Of a stretch of DNA of 64,000 bases, positions 25,083 through 34,423 are shown in pieces. The position numbers and the translations under genes are program-made. This DNA comes from Cohnella fermenti. Lineage in GTDB: Bacteria; Bacillota; Bacilli; Paenibacillales; Paenibacillaceae. Positions within the stretch are counted from its first letter, which is position 1, and every line of letters starts with the position of its first letter. The stretch spans positions 1 to 64,000 of the forward strand of contig NZ_SSOB01000042.1 in assembly GCF_004801405.1 (NCBI RefSeq). The letters are read 5' to 3'. A model generated the notes under the pieces. That model was not told the origin of the DNA. It did no database searches and saw only the letters and a list, made by a program, of their open reading frames with translations.

Positions 25083-28000
25083 ATGGGGAAAAAGACAGGT
25101 TTATGGTTGTTGTCTATCGTGCTGATGTTCGGGTTGGCAGGGCCGGGCTGGCCTTGGGCCGCCGAGGCCCATGCGTCCGCCGAAGCGGACACGAGCCGGA
25201 TTATTCCGGCATGGTCCTTCGCTTATAAGGGGGTGCCGTCCGCAAGCTTCGGGCTGGATACGACAGAAGTCCATGAGGGACAGCATTCGTTGCGAATGGA
25301 ATACAATTCGGCCAAAGCCGCCGAGGTCTATCTTACCATGACCCAGACGGTGACGGTCAAACCCGATACGGCTTATGAACTGAGCTTATGGGGCAAAGGC
25401 GCGGGGGTCAAGGGCGTAAGCATGATGGTAAACTGGGGAACGAGAACCAGCCTGGGAACGGGTACGTTCGACTGGACACGGATCTCTCAAACCTATACGA
25501 CCGGCCCCAACGAAACATCGCTTACGATCCGCATCCTCGCGGAGGACAAAGCGACGGTTTGGCTGGATGATGCGGAATTTAAGGAAGCCGACACCTCCGT
25601 CAATCTTCTTCATAATGGAGGCTTCGACGGGGTCGAGGCCATCACGCTCCTCGATGGCTTCGAGGAGCTGTCGGCATGGACATCGTCAGGCATGACGGTC
25701 ATGGAAGCGGTCTACGAAGCTCAAACGGAAGGCGTGCAGTCTGCCCGGCTCACCTTCTCCAATGGAGAGGGCCAGCCGAGTCAGGCCGGGGCAACCTTGA
25801 ACCTGTCGCAGCCTTTGGATTTGACAGAGATGACAGCGGTTACAATGGACGTCTATCCCTTGTCCCAGACGACTTCGGGCAATGAGCCCTTCTATATGAA
25901 GCTGGCGGATGCCTCCGGCTCCGTGTCCGAGGTGCAACTGCCCAAGCTGATCGCCGGGCAGTGGAACGGGGTGAAGCTTGAATTCGCCGCCTCCGCCCTG
26001 CGGAGCCAGATCGTGCAGATTGTCCTTTATACCAAAACCGGAGCGAGCGCTGCCGGATGGGAGGGGCGGACATCCGTCAGCTACCTGGTGGATCAAGTGA
26101 GCGCCGTCCAGATGAAGCGGGCGGAGGAAGACAGCGAGACGATAGAGGATCGGAACGCATTCCTTCAACGGCTGGGGGCGGGCGCCCATGCTCCCCTCTT
26201 GCAGGCCGAGGGGATTGTCGTCGACGGCAGCCTGGACGACTGGGACGGGTATACGGGAATCGCGCTGCCCAATTCCGGCACCGCGCAGAACCAGGTGGCC
26301 GGATGGACCGGAACCGAGGATCTGTCCGCCAACGTACAATTTGCATACGATCAGGAATACTTTTATTTGTCCGCCAAGGTAAGGGACAACCTCCATTCGG
26401 CGGAAGCGGGCAGCAATATGTGGAGCGGAGACAGCATCCAGTTCGCCTTCGCGGAGAACGGGGTGTACGGCGCGGAATACGGCATTAACCTGCTGGACGG
26501 GCAGGCGCAGGTGTGGCGCTGGAACGCCGGCACCACCGCTCTCGGCAAGGAAGCGGTGGCCGCCTATGCTTCCAGGACGGGCAATGACACCTATTATGAA
26601 GCCCGGCTTCCATGGCAGGCGATTTATGCGTCCGGCATGCCGACGGAAGGGCCTGTCTCGTTCTCCATTCTGATCAACGACAACGACGGAGGCGGCCGCA
26701 AGGGCTGGCTGGAATGGACCAGCGGCATCGGCAAGGTTAAGGACGGCAACCGATTGGGAAGCCTGTACCCCGTACCGGCAGAGGACCCTTGGAGCTTCTG
26801 GGTGGAGACCCCCGCCGACGGGCAGACCGGGAGCCTGATTCCCTACACGCTCCACCTGATCAATTACAGCGAAGAGCCGCAGAACGTCTCGATTTATTCC
26901 CCGTTGCTCAACCTCGACCGGGAGGTGACCGTCCCCGCAGGGATGGCATTCACCAGAGAAGGCGCGTATTCCGTCCCCGTCGAAGGCACGTATCGGGCCG
27001 ACATTACGGTGACGGACCTGGATACGGGCATGGTGAGAACAAGCAGCCGGCAGGTAGAGGTGGTGCCCAGCGCAGCCGAGCTGACCGTCCGCCTGGAGTC
27101 GCTGTCCGCCGAGCTGCCGCAACTGCTGGAGTTGCTGGAGCAAGCGGAAGCTCAAGGCCTGTCCACGGATTACGAGCGGATCATCTATGCGACGTTGAAG
27201 GATTTTGTTGCCTACGGCGAGGAGGATGCCGACCAAGGCAGGCTGTCCCGCTCCCTCTATGTGGCCAAGACGCTGGAGAATCTGTACCTGGAGGCGGAGT
27301 CCAATCTGCAAGGCTACCTGAACGGCTCCCAAACTCCCCTGGCGGCCCCCCGCTATATCACTGGCCCGCTGGAGCAAACCGAGAGCGGCTTTGCAGGGGC
27401 GGCGCAAGTACGCAGCACAGGGCAAACCGGCGTGCAGCCGATCTTCCTGAACGGCTACCTGGGGTATAACCGTATCCGTCTGGACATCGCCAAGCTGCAG
27501 GATTACGGCGCCAACGCGATCCAGGTGGAGACCGGACCTCGGAATGCGATTTTCCCCAAGGAAGGATACATTCCCGAATTCACAACAAGCGGCAGCGCCT
27601 TGGGAAGCATCTCCTTGGATGAGACGGTCAGCCATAGCGGCAATCGATCGCTCCGGATTGTGAACGAGTCCCCGAAGCAATCCAACATTTATCTGATGGC
27701 GAGCCAGACCATTCCCGTCAATCCCAATACGACCTATGAGTTCAAGGTATGGGTCAAGGGGGAGAACGTGAAGAATGCCTGGTTCCCCGGAGGTCCGGGG
27801 TGGGCGCTGAGAAAGGCCATGCCCACGGGAACCTATGACTGGCAAGAGGTCAGCTATACCTATAAGACCGGCCCGTCGGAGTTATCCTTCAGCCTGATGC
27901 TGCTCTCCGAGAACGAGCAGACCCTGTGGCTGGACGATCTGCGGGTCACGGAGCAGGGAAGCACGGACAATCTCGCGCGCAATCCGGGGTTCGAGCAGCC

Positions 28001-29696
28001 GACGGAGGTGCCCGGAGCCGATCCGAGCAAGGATTACGTGGTGTCCGTCTCCAATGTGGTATACGATATCGGCAGAGTGCTGGAGAACGCCCAGGACAAC
28101 GATATTGCCGTCAACCTGCTTCTGTCTCCCCATTATTTTCCCGATTGGGTACTGAAGAAGCATCCGGAGACGGCGGCCGTTCATACCGGCTTCCTGAAGT
28201 TCAACATCGACCAGCCGCTGGCCAGGCAGATTATTGAGGATTACTTGCGGGCTGTGATTCCGCTCGTTAAGGACTACAGTTCGCTGCACAGCGTAACGAT
28301 TACCAACGAGCCCGTGTACCAGACGAACCGCAATCCGTATTATTTGCCCGTCTGGCAAGCCTATCTGGAAGAGCTGTACGAGAGCGACATCGACGAGCTC
28401 AACGGGATTTACGGCACCTCCTACACCTCCTTCGGGGAGGTTCCGATGCCGGCCGCCATCGCTCCGTCCCCTGTCGTCTATGACTGGGTCATCTTCAACA
28501 ACCGGATATTCGCCGATTGGCACCAATGGATGGCCGATATTATCCATGATATAGCTCCCGATCTGCCGGTGCAGGTCAAGGTGATGGCCAATCTGGAGTC
28601 CAGCCTGAACTGGGGCGTAGACTACGAGCAGTTCTCCGAGCTAAGCGATATCAATGGCAACGACGCCTACAATCTCATCGGAGCCGGTCCGGACGGCTTC
28701 ATCAAGGAGCTGAGCTTCTACGATCTGCAGCGTTCCTTCAAGCAAGCGCCGATCTCCAACTCGGAGCACCACTTTATCAAGGACGGGGACGTCCAGTATG
28801 GACCGGAGCAGGCCGAACGGGCAAGGGCCGTGCTGTGGCAGGGAGCCGTCCACGGCAGAAGCGCCTCCACCGGCTGGGTGTGGGAGCGTACCTATGATTC
28901 CACAAGCGACTTCGAGGGCAGTCTGCTCCACCGGCCGGATGTGGTCGTATCCATCGGCAGAACCAATCACGATCTCAACCGACTGGCGGATGAGGTAACG
29001 GCGTTGCAGAATGCGTCCCCCCGGACGGCCATCTTGTATTCCCTGGCATCCGGGGTGTACGACACCAATTACGACGAGACGCTTCTGCGGGCGTATCAGG
29101 CGTTGGCGTACAGCGGCCAACGCATCGGCTTCGTGACGGAGAAGCAGGCCGCTGCCGGCAAACTGGACGATTATGAACTGCTGGTCGTGCCGGCTGCGAC
29201 TCATGTCAGCGCGGCGACCTTGGCCGCCGTGGCAAGCTTCAGCCAGGCGGGAGGCACGGTGGTGCTCATCGGCGGAGACTCCCTGACGAAGGATGAGCAC
29301 AATCGGCCCCTGGATGCGACGGTGCACGGGCAGCTTGCGAGCCGCTCCGTCATCCTGCCCGCCGCGGCCGGCAGCGCCGATATTCGCACGGCCCTGCTTC
29401 CGCTGCTGGGGCAGATGCACGCCCTGCCGGTTGCCTTGACGGACCTGGCCACCGGCCAATTGGCATGGGATGCAGGCTGGCAAATCGCGGAGCACAATGG
29501 CAGGCTTCTGCTGAATGTAGTTAATTACTCGGGGGAGGCCAAGCAGGTTCAAGTGATTCATAACGGTCAGCCCGCAGGAAGCGTCAACGAGCGGATTACG
29601 GAAGAGGCAATGAATGCCTCCAATCTGGAGCTGGCGCCATACGGGGTTTATCTGTTCGATCTGGGAGCCTTGCCGGATACCCCTGATGCTTGCTGA
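25083..29696 (+). CDS. Giant secreted clan GH-A (GH42-like) glycosidase with inserted binding module
   Basis: A 1537-residue secreted enzyme. A signal peptide (about 1-30, ending near AEAHA) is followed by a CBM4/9-like module (about 45-165), a second beta module (175-345), a CBM9-like module (370-560; DGSLDDWDGYTG start), an Ig-like domain (560-660) and a helical stretch. The GH-A barrel begins at about 750 (YLGYNRIRLDIAKLQDYGAN). It is interrupted at about 838-960 by a second CBM4/9-like module and resumes at NVVYDIGRVLENAQDNDIAV. TITNEPVY gives acid/base Glu1076, and ISNSEHHF the likely nucleophile Glu1228. A Rossmann-like GH42 domain ends the chain. GGGAGGG precedes the ATG. It heads the operon with a binding protein, GH105 and permeases, so it probably trims the polysaccharide outside the cell. 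Activity (galactosidase or other) is not certain. Confidence 0.85.
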   Translation: MGKKTGLWLLSIVLMFGLAGPGWPWAAEAHASAEADTSRIIPAWSFAYKGVPSASFGLDTTEVHEGQHSLRMEYNSAKAAEVYLTMTQTVTVKPDTAYELSLWGKGAGVKGVSMMVNWGTRTSLGTGTFDWTRISQTYTTGPNETSLTIRILAEDKATVWLDDAEFKEADTSVNLLHNGGFDGVEAITLLDGFEELSAWTSSGMTVMEAVYEAQTEGVQSARLTFSNGEGQPSQAGATLNLSQPLDLTEMTAVTMDVYPLSQTTSGNEPFYMKLADASGSVSEVQLPKLIAGQWNGVKLEFAASALRSQIVQIVLYTKTGASAAGWEGRTSVSYLVDQVSAVQMKRAEEDSETIEDRNAFLQRLGAGAHAPLLQAEGIVVDGSLDDWDGYTGIALPNSGTAQNQVAGWTGTEDLSANVQFAYDQEYFYLSAKVRDNLHSAEAGSNMWSGDSIQFAFAENGVYGAEYGINLLDGQAQVWRWNAGTTALGKEAVAAYASRTGNDTYYEARLPWQAIYASGMPTEGPVSFSILINDNDGGGRKGWLEWTSGIGKVKDGNRLGSLYPVPAEDPWSFWVETPADGQTGSLIPYTLHLINYSEEPQNVSIYSPLLNLDREVTVPAGMAFTREGAYSVPVEGTYRADITVTDLDTGMVRTSSRQVEVVPSAAELTVRLESLSAELPQLLELLEQAEAQGLSTDYERIIYATLKDFVAYGEEDADQGRLSRSLYVAKTLENLYLEAESNLQGYLNGSQTPLAAPRYITGPLEQTESGFAGAAQVRSTGQTGVQPIFLNGYLGYNRIRLDIAKLQDYGANAIQVETGPRNAIFPKEGYIPEFTTSGSALGSISLDETVSHSGNRSLRIVNESPKQSNIYLMASQTIPVNPNTTYEFKVWVKGENVKNAWFPGGPGWALRKAMPTGTYDWQEVSYTYKTGPSELSFSLMLLSENEQTLWLDDLRVTEQGSTDNLARNPGFEQPTEVPGADPSKDYVVSVSNVVYDIGRVLENAQDNDIAVNLLLSPHYFPDWVLKKHPETAAVHTGFLKFNIDQPLARQIIEDYLRAVIPLVKDYSSLHSVTITNEPVYQTNRNPYYLPVWQAYLEELYESDIDELNGIYGTSYTSFGEVPMPAAIAPSPVVYDWVIFNNRIFADWHQWMADIIHDIAPDLPVQVKVMANLESSLNWGVDYEQFSELSDINGNDAYNLIGAGPDGFIKELSFYDLQRSFKQAPISNSEHHFIKDGDVQYGPEQAERARAVLWQGAVHGRSASTGWVWERTYDSTSDFEGSLLHRPDVVVSIGRTNHDLNRLADEVTALQNASPRTAILYSLASGVYDTNYDETLLRAYQALAYSGQRIGFVTEKQAAAGKLDDYELLVVPAATHVSAATLAAVASFSQAGGTVVLIGGDSLTKDEHNRPLDATVHGQLASRSVILPAAAGSADIRTALLPLLGQMHALPVALTDLATGQLAWDAGWQIAEHNGRLLLNVVNYSGEAKQVQVIHNGQPAGSVNERITEEAMNASNLELAPYGVYLFDLGALPDTPDAC

Positions 29697-29797
29697 TTTA
29701 CGTTAGGGGCTGCAAGCCCCAAAACAGCAAGCTGATCGACAATCATGTAACTACCCTTCCGGCAGGAGTCTGCTGTAAGGTTATGCCGTAGGGAACA

Positions 29798-29826
29798 AGG
29801 GGGATCGGCGCGACCGGCCCCCTCTT
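29798..29826 (+). other. Intercistronic hairpin before the binding-protein gene
   Basis: AGGGGG and CCCCCT arms with a short inner CGG/CCG pairing lie 42 bases before the binding-protein start. A smaller hairpin (GGGGCTGCAAGCCCC, about 29705) follows the stop of the large enzyme. No T-runs. They may stabilise or process the mRNA so that the binding protein is made in excess. Confidence 0.4.
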
Positions 29827-29867
29827 CCCGACGAAGGCGCAAACATATTAGAGGGAGGCACACGAGT

Positions 29868-31421
29868 TTGAGTACGAAACGAACCAAAATGGCTGTCTTG
29901 ATGCTGGGCGGTGTTCTGCTGGTTGCGGGCTGCGGAAACGACAAGAAGGAGGAGGCTGAAGCCATCGGCAGCTCCGCATCCAACAAGCTGCCGATGGCCA
30001 TCACCGCATCCATCTATGATCGGGGAAGCGTTCCGACGGAGGAAGGCACCTACGAGAGCAATCGCTGGACCAAATGGATGAACGAGCAATCCGGCGTGGA
30101 GGTCAAGTGGACCCCTATCCCGCGCAATCAAGAAGCGGATAAGTTCAATGTGCTGGTGGCCTCCGGCCAGGCGCCGGAGCTGATCACCTCCTACGACCGG
30201 AACCTGCTGTCGCGCTTTGTCAGCCAGGGAGTGGCCCAGCCCATTGACGAGTACATTGAGAAGTACAGCACCAGCTATAAGGAGTATATCCAGCAGCACC
30301 CGGAGCTGAAGCCATTCGTCACCTTCAACGGCCAGACGTACGCCATTGCCAGCATGCGCAACACCCAGGCCGCGACCATGATCTGGATTCGCCAGGATTG
30401 GCTTGACAAGCTGGGGCTGAAGGCTCCGACTACGGTGGATGAGCTGATCGAGGTAGCCAAGGCGTTTCGGGACGGAGACCCCGACGGCAACGGAGTCAAC
30501 GACACCACCGCTATCGCCATGTCCAACGCCTACTCCGCCATCATCGACGACCTGTTCATGGCCAGAGGCGGAGAGTGGTTCATCGAAGACGGCCAAGCCA
30601 CGCTGTCTTTTTTCACCGATCGCTATAAGAAAGCTCTCACCCTGCGCCAAACCTTGTACTCCGAAGGGCTGGTGGACAAGGAGTATGTGACGGACAAGAA
30701 CTGGGCGCGGCAGAAGCAGTTGTGGATTACCGGCAAGGCGGGCATCTTGTTCGACACCTACAACAACGGGCCTTCCGCGGATTTCTACAACAGCCAGCCG
30801 GACGCCAAGCTGACTCCCCTTCCTCCCCTGTCCACCGAATTCGGGAAGAACGGCTACCAGAAGGAAGTGCCCAACTACTTGCTTACGATCTTCAACAAGG
30901 ATATGAAAAATCCCGAGGCGGCCATGAAGTTCGTGGACTGGATGCTGGACAAGGGCTGGTACAACCTGAGCTACGGCATGGAAGGCACCCATTACGAGTT
31001 GAAGGACAATGTCCCCGTTACCCTGGACTCGGATAAGCTCAAGAAGGAAGTGAGCTATGCCAGCGAATACCGGATTGTTCACCAGCAGACCTTGACGCCG
31101 GAATTCCTCCTGGCCCGGGCCGGCAGCGACCCCGTCGACCAGATGGTGCAGCAAGCCATCGGGGAAGCGATAACCGTGGCGCAGAGCACCGAATACCGCA
31201 AGGACTTCCCTTATACCCCTGCGGTGGATGCCTTCACGGATGTCTCCGGCCAATTCCAGAAGAAGTGGGACGAGATTGTCACCAAGGTGACGATGACCCC
31301 CGACCTGGATGCCGAGTGGGGCGTCGCTCAGATCCGAAGCGAGTGGGAGAAGCTGGACGGCAGCTCCATCGAAGCCAAGGTTCAGGAATGGTACGAGCAG
31401 AACAAGGCGGACTTTAACTAA
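29868..31421 (+). CDS. LplA-type oligosaccharide-binding lipoprotein
   Basis: A 517-residue substrate-binding protein with signal segment MAVLMLGGVLLVAGC (lipobox VAGC) and a charged/Ser linker. A DGDPDGNGVNDTTA stretch resembles the calcium-binding loop seen in alginate/LplA-like binding proteins. The start is TTG at 29868, nine bases after AGGGAGG; the ATG seven codons later has no ribosome binding site. It follows the giant glycosidase by 171 bases. The two permeases of the importer come four genes later, after two cytosolic enzymes. Confidence 0.92.
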   Translation: MSTKRTKMAVLMLGGVLLVAGCGNDKKEEAEAIGSSASNKLPMAITASIYDRGSVPTEEGTYESNRWTKWMNEQSGVEVKWTPIPRNQEADKFNVLVASGQAPELITSYDRNLLSRFVSQGVAQPIDEYIEKYSTSYKEYIQQHPELKPFVTFNGQTYAIASMRNTQAATMIWIRQDWLDKLGLKAPTTVDELIEVAKAFRDGDPDGNGVNDTTAIAMSNAYSAIIDDLFMARGGEWFIEDGQATLSFFTDRYKKALTLRQTLYSEGLVDKEYVTDKNWARQKQLWITGKAGILFDTYNNGPSADFYNSQPDAKLTPLPPLSTEFGKNGYQKEVPNYLLTIFNKDMKNPEAAMKFVDWMLDKGWYNLSYGMEGTHYELKDNVPVTLDSDKLKKEVSYASEYRIVHQQTLTPEFLLARAGSDPVDQMVQQAIGEAITVAQSTEYRKDFPYTPAVDAFTDVSGQFQKKWDEIVTKVTMTPDLDAEWGVAQIRSEWEKLDGSSIEAKVQEWYEQNKADFN

Positions 31422-31448
31422 ATCGTCTTCCGGCGGGCCGGGTTCGGG

Positions 31449-31520
31449 GAATCGGTCGAGGAACCGATCGAGGAATCGGTCGATGAAACGGGCGGGGAAT
31501 CGGGCCGGGAATCCCCTCCC
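31449..31520 (+). repeat. Six 12-base imperfect tandem repeats
   Basis: Units begin GAATCGGTCGAG and drift to GAATCGGGCCGG and GAATCCCCTCCC. They fill the gap between the binding-protein gene and the next gene of the operon and end 39 bases before its ATG. Confidence 0.75.
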
Positions 31521-31558
31521 GGTCCGCCGGAGGCCAACAAGGACAAGGTGAGAGAGAA

Positions 31559-33382
31559 ATGGAGCAGAACCTGCTGAACGAAGATGCGTTATTGCTCGAA
31601 TTAATGGACCGGCACTGGCGGAAGATCGGCCCCAGCCAGATACGGGACACGGCCAGTTACTGGTACGGCGCCTTCACGGAGAATGGGAACGGCAAGCCGT
31701 TCGAAGGGCTGACCAGCAGCGACACCATGCTGCACTTGACCGTGCCGCTCTATGCCCACCCCGAATCTCCTTATTACCGGAACACGGACATGCTGGGGAC
31801 GATCCGGCTGCAAATCCGGTTTCTGCTAAGAGCCCAGCTGCCCTCCGGCTGTATCTCCCTTCATAACTGCAATATAGATTCTCCCCCGGATACAGGGTTC
31901 TCCGTTCACTTCGCCGCGCTCTGTGTCCATATTCTGGATCGGATGAATGACGGCGAAGCCGCGGAGCTGGCCCAAGAGCTGAGGCTGTACCTACAACGAA
32001 CCATTCCCGGACTTCTGGCCGGAGGCATCCATACCCCCAATCATCGGTGGGTGCTGTGCGGAGCGCTTGCCCTGCTGTATGAGCTGTTCGGAGACGAGCG
32101 GCTGCGGGCGCGGGCCGACAGCTTCCTCGCGGAAGGGCTGGACATTAACCCGGACGGGGAATGGACGGAACGAAGCAACGCGATTTACAACGCCGTCTGC
32201 GCCATCTTCCTGTATCAGACGGCGCGGGTGTTCGGCTATGCCCATCTGTATGAGCCCATTGCGCGCAATTTGCGCATGATGCAGTACATGCTCCACCCCC
32301 GCTCGATCATTGCCACGGAATATTCCAGCCGTCAGGATCGGGGCGAGATCATGAAGCTGAATGCCGGCTACTACGTAGCCTTCAGCCTTATGGCCAGCCA
32401 GAATGCTGATCCGCTGTTCCATAGCTTCGCCAGGGAGGCGCTCTTGTCTCTGCACACCGGAGGAGAAGCGCTGCTGTACCGAATGTTTCTCCGGAAGGAG
32501 ATGAGCGCCGAACTGCCGCTTCAACCGCTGCCCGACCGGTACGAGGTGTTCCTGAACCGGGAACGGACCGCTCCTGTCACCGGGACCATCCCTTACCGGC
32601 GGACGGCCTTCCATGCCGGTTCTCCGCTGATCCGCTTCAGACGAGGCGAGCTGAGCGTGACGGTGATGGCCGGGCAGCCGGAATTTCTGTACCTGCAATA
32701 CGGGCAGGCGCGGCTGCTGGGCGTCCGGCTCGCCTTGGGCTGGTTCGGCGTGGCGGGAACCCCCTTCGCCGCCATTAAGCAGACCGGCGAACATGAATAC
32801 GAGCTGTCCATGGAGCTGGAGGGCAGCTACCGCGACGCTCTTGACGAGAATGCGATCGGGCGGACGGACCCCTTGCACTTCGCCGAGTCCATCCCGCTGC
32901 GCGCCAAGACCAATGTGGCGGTCCTGCCCGTTCGGGTTGGCATCCGCCTTGACGACACGGGAGTCGATCTTCATTACCGGGTGGACGCGGGTGCGCCTCC
33001 CCTCTTCGTCCAGGCGGTATACGCCTTCGCGCCGGAGGGCTCCATGGAAAACGCAAGGGGCGGCGCTGAGAACGGTGCTGAGTGCGATGCTGAGAATGGC
33101 GCTGAGAACGGCGCGGGGCTGGTGCCGATCAACGCCCATGCCTCGTGGCTGAAGTCCGGTCAAGCGATTTACCGCTGCGGGGAGGATTGGATTGCCGTCG
33201 ACGGAGGCGCCTTCCAGCACGGCTTCGAGTGTCTCCGCAACGATCGGCTGGACCCCGGCGTCCTAAGCGCGGTGGCCAATTATCTGACCCCCGTAGAGTC
33301 GACAGTCCGCATTCGTTGCGGCAAATCTGTCAAGGAGAAGGCGGCAATGGCGAAGGCGACAAAGGAGGACAAACCATGTTAA
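31559..33382 (+). CDS. Unrecognised alpha-helical barrel protein, possible polysaccharide lyase or hydrolase
   Basis: A 607-residue protein without a signal peptide, so cytosolic. The first half (about 1-300) is helix-rich in the hairpin rhythm of (alpha/alpha) toroids, with conserved-looking polar motifs TPNHRWVLCGAL (about 166), DGEWTERSNAIYNAV (about 201) and TEYSSRQDRGEI (about 256). The His, Arg, Glu and Tyr pattern resembles heparinase II/III- and PL-type barrels. The second half (about 320-590) looks beta-rich, as in the C-terminal sheets of such enzymes. I cannot assign a named family. An AENG tandem repeat interrupts it near residue 503. AAGGTGA precedes the ATG. Its stop overlaps the GH105 start by seven bases, so the two are coupled, which suggests that it makes or precedes the GH105 substrate. 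Confidence 0.6.
   Translation: MEQNLLNEDALLLELMDRHWRKIGPSQIRDTASYWYGAFTENGNGKPFEGLTSSDTMLHLTVPLYAHPESPYYRNTDMLGTIRLQIRFLLRAQLPSGCISLHNCNIDSPPDTGFSVHFAALCVHILDRMNDGEAAELAQELRLYLQRTIPGLLAGGIHTPNHRWVLCGALALLYELFGDERLRARADSFLAEGLDINPDGEWTERSNAIYNAVCAIFLYQTARVFGYAHLYEPIARNLRMMQYMLHPRSIIATEYSSRQDRGEIMKLNAGYYVAFSLMASQNADPLFHSFAREALLSLHTGGEALLYRMFLRKEMSAELPLQPLPDRYEVFLNRERTAPVTGTIPYRRTAFHAGSPLIRFRRGELSVTVMAGQPEFLYLQYGQARLLGVRLALGWFGVAGTPFAAIKQTGEHEYELSMELEGSYRDALDENAIGRTDPLHFAESIPLRAKTNVAVLPVRVGIRLDDTGVDLHYRVDAGAPPLFVQAVYAFAPEGSMENARGGAENGAECDAENGAENGAGLVPINAHASWLKSGQAIYRCGEDWIAVDGGAFQHGFECLRNDRLDPGVLSAVANYLTPVESTVRIRCGKSVKEKAAMAKATKEDKPC
33064..33111 (+). repeat. Four in-frame 12-base tandem repeats
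   Basis: Units GCTGAGAACGGT / GCTGAGTGCGAT / GCTGAGAATGGC / GCTGAGAACGGC encode AENG-AECD-AENG-AENG within the 607-residue enzyme. Copy changes would be in frame. Confidence 0.8.
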
Positions 33383-34422
33383 ATCTGCAACCCCCAACCG
33401 CCAAAGAGCAATTGGCCAAGCTGGCCCGGTACACCATGCGTCCGCAGGAGCGGGACAACGCCCATATGAAGGTATGGCAATGGGGCCAAGGCGTAGCGCT
33501 GTACGGCTTGGGCAAAGCCTACGACGCCTTGGGAGACTCCCTGTATCTCGACTATACGGAAGAATGGCTGGACAGCTTCCTGCCGGGAGATCCTCCCGGC
33601 CAAAGCATCAATACGACGGCGCCGCTCCTGGGAGCCGTGAAGCTGATCAAGGAGCGCCGCACGGACAAATACGCCGCCGTCTGCTCCGCCTTCGCCGACT
33701 GGTGCCTGAACGAAGCGCCGCGCTCGGTCGAAGGGGCATTCGAGCACTCCTGCACGGAGAACCGCTATCCGGGAGAGGTATGGGCCGACACCTTGTTTAT
33801 GGGCTGCCTGTTCCTGGCCGAATGGGGCGCTCTTACCGGCGAGAAGCGTTATACCGATGAAGCGGCCAAGCAGTTCGCGCTTCATTACAAATACTTGCGC
33901 GACCCTGCCACAGGGCTGATCGTGCACGGCTACAATGGCAACACCCATTCCCGGATGGGCGTGCTCTGGGGCAGAGGCAACGGCTGGCTGGCCGCCGCTT
34001 CCGCCGATATGCTGGAGCTTGTGCAAGGCTCCGCCGCGGCCTCCTTCATCGCGAAGGACTATCTTGACCATATGGCGGGCGTACTCTCCACCCAGGATCA
34101 GGAGGGAATGTGGCATACGGTGATGGATCACCCCGCTTCCTACCCGGAAGCCTCCTGCACCGCCGCGTTCGCCTACGCCATCCTGAAGGGGCAGGCGGCG
34201 GGGGTTCTTCCCGAGACCTCCCGGGCCAGCGCCCGCCGCGCGATATCCGCCCTGCTCCGCAGAATCGACTCGGACGGGCGGCTGACGGAAGGCTCCGGCG
34301 GCACCTGTGTCATGCCCGCAGCCGCAGATTACAATGCCATCGGCTATGCCTATTCCCCGTTCGCCCAGGGTCTTGGGATGATGGCGCTGGCCGGAGCTAT
34401 TCTGCATGGAGAAGAGGGGTAA
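33376..34422 (+). CDS. GH105 unsaturated uronyl hydrolase (YteR-like)
   Basis: A 348-residue cytosolic (alpha/alpha)6 enzyme of the GH88/GH105 group, which hydrates the 4,5-unsaturated uronic acid left at the non-reducing end by polysaccharide lyases. Visible family motifs are WQWGQGVALYGLGKAYD near the start, YPGEVWADTLFMGCLFLA (with the catalytic-type Asp after WA) and VLWGRGNGWLAAASADML. AAAGGAGG lies seven bases before the ATG at 33376, which decides this start over a longer frame open from 33145. It sits between the helical-barrel gene and the permeases, so the imported oligosaccharide probably carries an unsaturated uronate. Confidence 0.9.
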   Translation: MLNLQPPTAKEQLAKLARYTMRPQERDNAHMKVWQWGQGVALYGLGKAYDALGDSLYLDYTEEWLDSFLPGDPPGQSINTTAPLLGAVKLIKERRTDKYAAVCSAFADWCLNEAPRSVEGAFEHSCTENRYPGEVWADTLFMGCLFLAEWGALTGEKRYTDEAAKQFALHYKYLRDPATGLIVHGYNGNTHSRMGVLWGRGNGWLAAASADMLELVQGSAAASFIAKDYLDHMAGVLSTQDQEGMWHTVMDHPASYPEASCTAAFAYAILKGQAAGVLPETSRASARRAISALLRRIDSDGRLTEGSGGTCVMPAAADYNAIGYAYSPFAQGLGMMALAGAILHGEEG

Positions 34423-34423
34423 C

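Noticed and set aside
25686-27845. Minus-strand open frame of 719 codons under the giant glycosidase
   Set aside because: Antisense shadow with low-complexity Arg/Gly/His composition and no recognisable domain.
33145-33375. N-terminal extension of the GH105 frame
   Set aside because: The extension is out-of-frame sequence of the upstream gene; AAAGGAGG before 33376 and the family length support the shorter form.
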